55,894 bases of DNA from Gammaproteobacteria bacterium (GTDB lineage Bacteria > Pseudomonadota > Gammaproteobacteria > SZUA-229), in assembly GCA_024277705.1 (NCBI GenBank), contig JAJRUQ010000013.1, forward strand, positions 1-55,894, given 5' to 3'. This document shows positions 52,941 to 55,894 of the stretch, piece after piece. Position 1 is the stretch's first letter. Every line of letters begins with the position of its first letter. Position numbers and translations under genes: made by a program. Below the pieces are notes generated by a model. It saw only the letters and a program-made list of their open reading frames with translations. It made no database searches and was not told the DNA's origin.

Positions 52941-53881
52941 TGTTTTACTTTCAGGTGATCGATGGCGATCTGGTAGTCGAGTTTAATTTGTTGTTTTAAA
53001 TCATCAAAGGATTGAAATTTTATTTCATCACGAATTTTATGCTGGAATGATACGCATATCTGTTCACCGTAAATGGATTGGTCAAAATTAAATAAATGAA
53101 CTTCCAGTTGCACGTGTTTTCCATTCACTGTTGGTCTGCGACCAACGTTGGCTATGCCGGCAATATCGCCAAACCTGCGACTGTGCATGGTAACAGAATA
53201 TACACCATGAAGTGGCGTTTCCGGGCGTCGCAGATGGATGTTTGCAGTTGGAAAGCCAATGGTGCGGCCACGTTTTGCGCCATGATTAACATGGCCGCAG
53301 ATGGTGTAGGCCCGCCCCAGCATTTTATCTGCATGCAGCAGGTGGTCGCTTGCTAATGCTTCACGAATCAGGGTGCTGCTGACACGCTGATGGTCGACGT
53401 GGTGTGACTCGATACTGATGACCGAAAACTGATATTTGTCACCATAGTCCTGCAGCATCGCATAACTGCCCTGGCGGTCACAGCCAAAACGAAAGTCGTC
53501 ACCGACAATAACGGCCTGTATTGCCAGTTTATCAATGAGTATTTTTTCGATAAATTCGCTGGCTTTCATGCTGGCTAAAGCCTGATTGAACCTTGCAAAT
53601 AACAGGTAGTCGGGACATATGTCGGCAGGAAAATCATTGAGTGCACGCATTTTCTCGCATCGGTTCATGAGTCGTGCGGTTGGCTTGCTGGTGTTGAAAT
53701 GCTCCTGCGGCAGAGGTTCAAAGGTCATTAAACAGCTGTGCGTGTTGCGTTTTTTTGCCTCTTTTTTCAGCTGTGCAAAAATTCTCTGGTGACCGAGGTG
53801 CAGACCATCGAAATTACCGATGGTGAGTATGCCATTTTGATGAATGGCTTGGCAGTTATGCAGACCGCGGATGATGTTCAT
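52937..53881 (-). CDS. ribF: Bifunctional riboflavin kinase/FAD synthetase
   Basis: A 314-residue enzyme making FMN from riboflavin and then FAD. The N-terminal FAD-synthetase domain has [15 protein letters not shown] (residues 21-35) and [10 protein letters not shown]. The C-terminal kinase domain has [11 protein letters not shown] and GVYSV, with the acid residues in [14 protein letters not shown]. It lies 65 bp after murJ and overlaps ileS by 4 bp, in the common order. It is cytosolic. No FMN riboswitch is evident. Confidence 0.96.
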   Translation of the reverse strand: MNIIRGLHNCQAIHQNGILTIGNFDGLHLGHQRIFAQLKKEAKKRNTHSCLMTFEPLPQEHFNTSKPTARLMNRCEKMRALNDFPADICPDYLLFARFNQALASMKASEFIEKILIDKLAIQAVIVGDDFRFGCDRQGSYAMLQDYGDKYQFSVISIESHHVDHQRVSSTLIREALASDHLLHADKMLGRAYTICGHVNHGAKRGRTIGFPTANIHLRRPETPLHGVYSVTMHSRRFGDIAGIANVGRRPTVNGKHVQLEVHLFNFDQSIYGEQICVSFQHKIRDEIKFQSFDDLKQQIKLDYQIAIDHLKVKQ

Positions 53882-53946
53882 GACAAATTGAGAAAATTAA
53901 CCTATATACAGGGCGCATATCCTACCAGTTTCTGCGGTTGTATGGA

Positions 53947-55518
53947 TTAAGATTGTTTTTTCAGTTGCTGTGGCCGTAAACCCTGTAGCCAGAGCATTAG
54001 AAAATAAACAAAAACAGCTGCACCGATAATGCCGGCAAGATTTAACAGGCGCTCCGCGAGGTGCCACTGTGTCCAGAAAATAGCGTCAGGCGTTACACTG
54101 ATAACCACGGCGGCCATGGCGATGGAGGCAATAATAATGCGGAACAGCCAGGCTTGCCAGCCCTGTTGAGGGTGAAATACATTGTTGTTGCGCAAGCCGT
54201 TGTACAGTAAAAAAGCATTGATATAGCCGGAAATACTGGTCGCCAGTGCCAGCCCGATATGCGGTGCTTCATAATCAAACCAGACCAGCGGCACCACAAA
54301 CAATATGTTCAAAACCATGTTGCATACCATGGCAATGATGCCAATACGAACCGGGGTGCGGGTATCCTGCCGGGCATAATATCCCGGAGCCAGTATCTTA
54401 ATAGAAATAAGCGCTGGCAGCCCCAGCATATAGGCCATCAGGCTTAAACTGGCATAATAGGTATCATTAGCGGTAAATTTCCCGTATTCAAACAGAGAGG
54501 CAAGTATTGGCGAGGCCAGTAAAAACAAACCAATGCCGGCAGGAATGGTAATCAGGCTGACCAGTCGCAAAGCCCAGTTCAGGGTCTGGTTAAATTGCTC
54601 CGGTGACTGGCGTGAATGTTGCTGTGACAGTGTTGGCAGAATTACCGTGGCAATGGCGATGCCTAAAACACCGAGGGGAAATTCCAGCAGCCGGTCTGAA
54701 TAATATAACCAGGTAACGCTGCCAGTGACTAAGAATGAGGCGATCACTGTGTCCAGCAACAAGTTGATTTGCGCGACCGATGAACCAAAAATAGCCGGCA
54801 GCATTAATTTCGTGATTTTTTTAATGCCGGCATGGTCACGCTTTATTCTGGGTGTCGGCATCAGGCCCAGTTTAATTAACGATGGAAATTGAATGAGCAA
54901 CTGGGCAACCCCGGCGATTGCCACTCCCCAGGCGAGGGCCATCAACGGTTCGTCAAAATAAGGTGCCAGAAAAAAAGCCGAAGAGATCATACTGATGTTT
55001 AGCAATACCGGGGTAAATGCCGGTACCGCAAACTGATGGAAGCTGTTGAGAATGCCGCCGGCAAAGGCCACCAGCGCGATAAAAAAGATATATGGAAAAG
55101 TAATGCGCAATAACTCGGCGGTAAGCTGTATCTGGCCTTCATTGCTGGCGAAACCGGGCGCAAATAAATACACCAGTGCCGGTGCAAACAGCATCCCCAG
55201 CAATGACAGCAGCAGTAAAAAACCACCCAGGGTGCCGGCGACATGGTTAACCAGATCTTTGAGTGCGGCGCGGTCATGTTTTTCCTTGTATTCAGAAAAC
55301 ACCGGCACAAAAGCCAGCGAAAAAGCGCCTTCACCAAACAGGCGGCGCATGAAATTAGGTATTTTAAAGGCAACAAGAAAAGCGTCAGTACCGCCAGAAG
55401 CGCCAAAAATAGTGGCCAGGGTAATATCGCGTAACAGACCGAATACCCGTGACAGCAGCGTCATACCGCCTACGGTAAAGGTGGATCGCAGTAATTTAGT
55501 GCTCAGAACCGTCTCCAT
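53947..55518 (-). CDS. murJ: Lipid II flippase MurJ
   Basis: A 523-residue MOP-superfamily transporter with about 14 membrane helices, moving lipid II to the periplasm for peptidoglycan synthesis. LLRSTFTVGGMTLLSRVFGLLRDITLATIFGAS at the N-terminus, LVAFKIPNFMRRLFGEGAFS and PVFSEYKE are diagnostic. ATG 55518 is chosen; a 28-residue upstream extension is polar and not homologous. It is the first gene of the murJ-ribF-ileS block. The DNA upstream (55519-55894) consists of dispersed repeats. Confidence 0.95.
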   Translation of the reverse strand: METVLSTKLLRSTFTVGGMTLLSRVFGLLRDITLATIFGASGGTDAFLVAFKIPNFMRRLFGEGAFSLAFVPVFSEYKEKHDRAALKDLVNHVAGTLGGFLLLLSLLGMLFAPALVYLFAPGFASNEGQIQLTAELLRITFPYIFFIALVAFAGGILNSFHQFAVPAFTPVLLNISMISSAFFLAPYFDEPLMALAWGVAIAGVAQLLIQFPSLIKLGLMPTPRIKRDHAGIKKITKLMLPAIFGSSVAQINLLLDTVIASFLVTGSVTWLYYSDRLLEFPLGVLGIAIATVILPTLSQQHSRQSPEQFNQTLNWALRLVSLITIPAGIGLFLLASPILASLFEYGKFTANDTYYASLSLMAYMLGLPALISIKILAPGYYARQDTRTPVRIGIIAMVCNMVLNILFVVPLVWFDYEAPHIGLALATSISGYINAFLLYNGLRNNNVFHPQQGWQAWLFRIIIASIAMAAVVISVTPDAIFWTQWHLAERLLNLAGIIGAAVFVYFLMLWLQGLRPQQLKKQS

Positions 55519-55600
55519 GATAAGTTGCAGGCGTGATTGTACCTGTTGCGTGTGAATTACTAAAGTATGTCTATTGCTCGTGGATGTCTGCTGTTGAGCC

Positions 55601-55648
55601 AAAGGAGAAATTGTAAGTTACAAGTTGTAGGTTTAAAAACTTTAAAAA
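55601..55648. repeat. Family B repeat, left-end fragment
   Basis: AAAGGAGAAATTGTAAGTTA and the following AAGTTGTAGGTTTAAAAAC match the left half of 7620-7760. The central AAGCTTCTTTTG part and the right end are missing. It abuts a family A copy, as if the latter had inserted into it or replaced its right half. Confidence 0.6.
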
Positions 55649-55651
55649 CAA

Positions 55652-55879
55652 TAGTCCGCGAATTAGGGCAGGACGCCCGTAAATAGAATAACGCAGGAGC
55701 AGTTATCGAGAACGCAAAAAACGCAAAAAAACCACAAATAATCCAGGTTTTTTAGGGCAAGCAGTACTCGCCGTTGCTTAAGTATATAAGCTTTGTTCTG
55801 CCGGGCAATGCCCGACCAGTGTTTCTACCATTAATTATTGTTTTGTTTTTTTCGCGTCTTTTGCGTTTTTCGCGGACTA
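55652..55879. repeat. Family A repeat, copy with nested 47-bp insertion
   Basis: It is bounded by perfect 11-bp inverted ends, TAGTCCGCGAA (55652-55662) and TTCGCGGACTA (55869-55879). The interior 55750-55850 closely matches 2610-2705. A 47-bp insert (55663-55709) interrupts the left arm, with the same sequence family and position as the insert at 10094-10141. It contains no gene. Confidence 0.8.
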
Positions 55880-55894
55880 ACGCTTTTTAGCTGC

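Overview
The window is a piece of a gammaproteobacterial chromosome (GC in the mid-40s percent, judged by eye). Two blocks support this. One runs thiO, then fimU/pilV/pilW/pilX/pilY1/pilE, then ispH-fkpB-lspA-ileS-ribF-murJ, the same order as in Pseudomonas. The other is glyQ-glyS-gmhB-plsC. Most of the content is core metabolism and housekeeping. No prophage, CRISPR array, transposase gene or integrase was found. A phosphoribulokinase homologue leaves autotrophy open but does not prove it.

Layout. 1-811: repeat-rich non-coding DNA ending in an NtrC/sigma54-type promoter. 812-2501: glnK-amtB. 2502-2851: composite dispersed repeat. 2852-7597: a DUF1631 protein, divergent from a response regulator with a degenerate GGDEF domain, then a rhodanese and msrB. 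7620-10160: arsM-arsR, a YdcH-family protein and a Nudix hydrolase, flanked by repeats. 10226-15390: S9 peptidase divergent from a dCache-HAMP-PAS-GGDEF-EAL protein. 15401-17290: secreted matrixin-like protease and a secreted partner. 17659-20621: def, an orphan MbcA/ParS/Xre-type antitoxin, a small unknown, djlA and a LON-domain protein. 21279-25945: an Irr-like Fur regulator, DUF3501, an Fe-S oxidoreductase, rubrerythrin and a dihydrolipoamide-dehydrogenase-like flavoprotein. 26009-31952: a hypothetical, glyQ, glyS (broken by an in-frame TAG), gmhB, plsC, tatD. 32053-34948: prk, trmB, thiG, thiS. 35164-40069: a periplasmic coiled-coil protein, MscS, thiO, tRNA-Thr(CGU), ppa. 40322-47908: minor pilin/PilY1 operon. 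47924-55518: ispH to murJ. 55601-55894: repeats.

Functional links. glnK-amtB form an ammonium uptake and sensing pair. The Fur-like regulator, rubrerythrin, Fe-S protein and DUF3501 look like a peroxide/iron-responsive module, and two identical palindromes bracket the rubrerythrin promoter. thiO, thiS and thiG build the thiamine thiazole. Two proteins handle c-di-GMP: one probably makes and breaks it, the other probably only binds it. The pil operon encodes the minor-pilin/PilY1 tip complex of a type IV pilus.

Most notable: the amber codon inside the otherwise intact essential gene glyS; three interleaved families of palindromic repeats, including a recurrent 47-48 bp nested insertion; apparently leaderless arsR and fur promoters; the twin operators at rubrerythrin; a 12-bp tandem repeat in pilY1; and a pil-operon terminator lying inside convergent ispH. 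I do not see a clearly new multi-gene system. The glyS stop, the rubrerythrin regulatory region and the repeat architecture deserve checking first.
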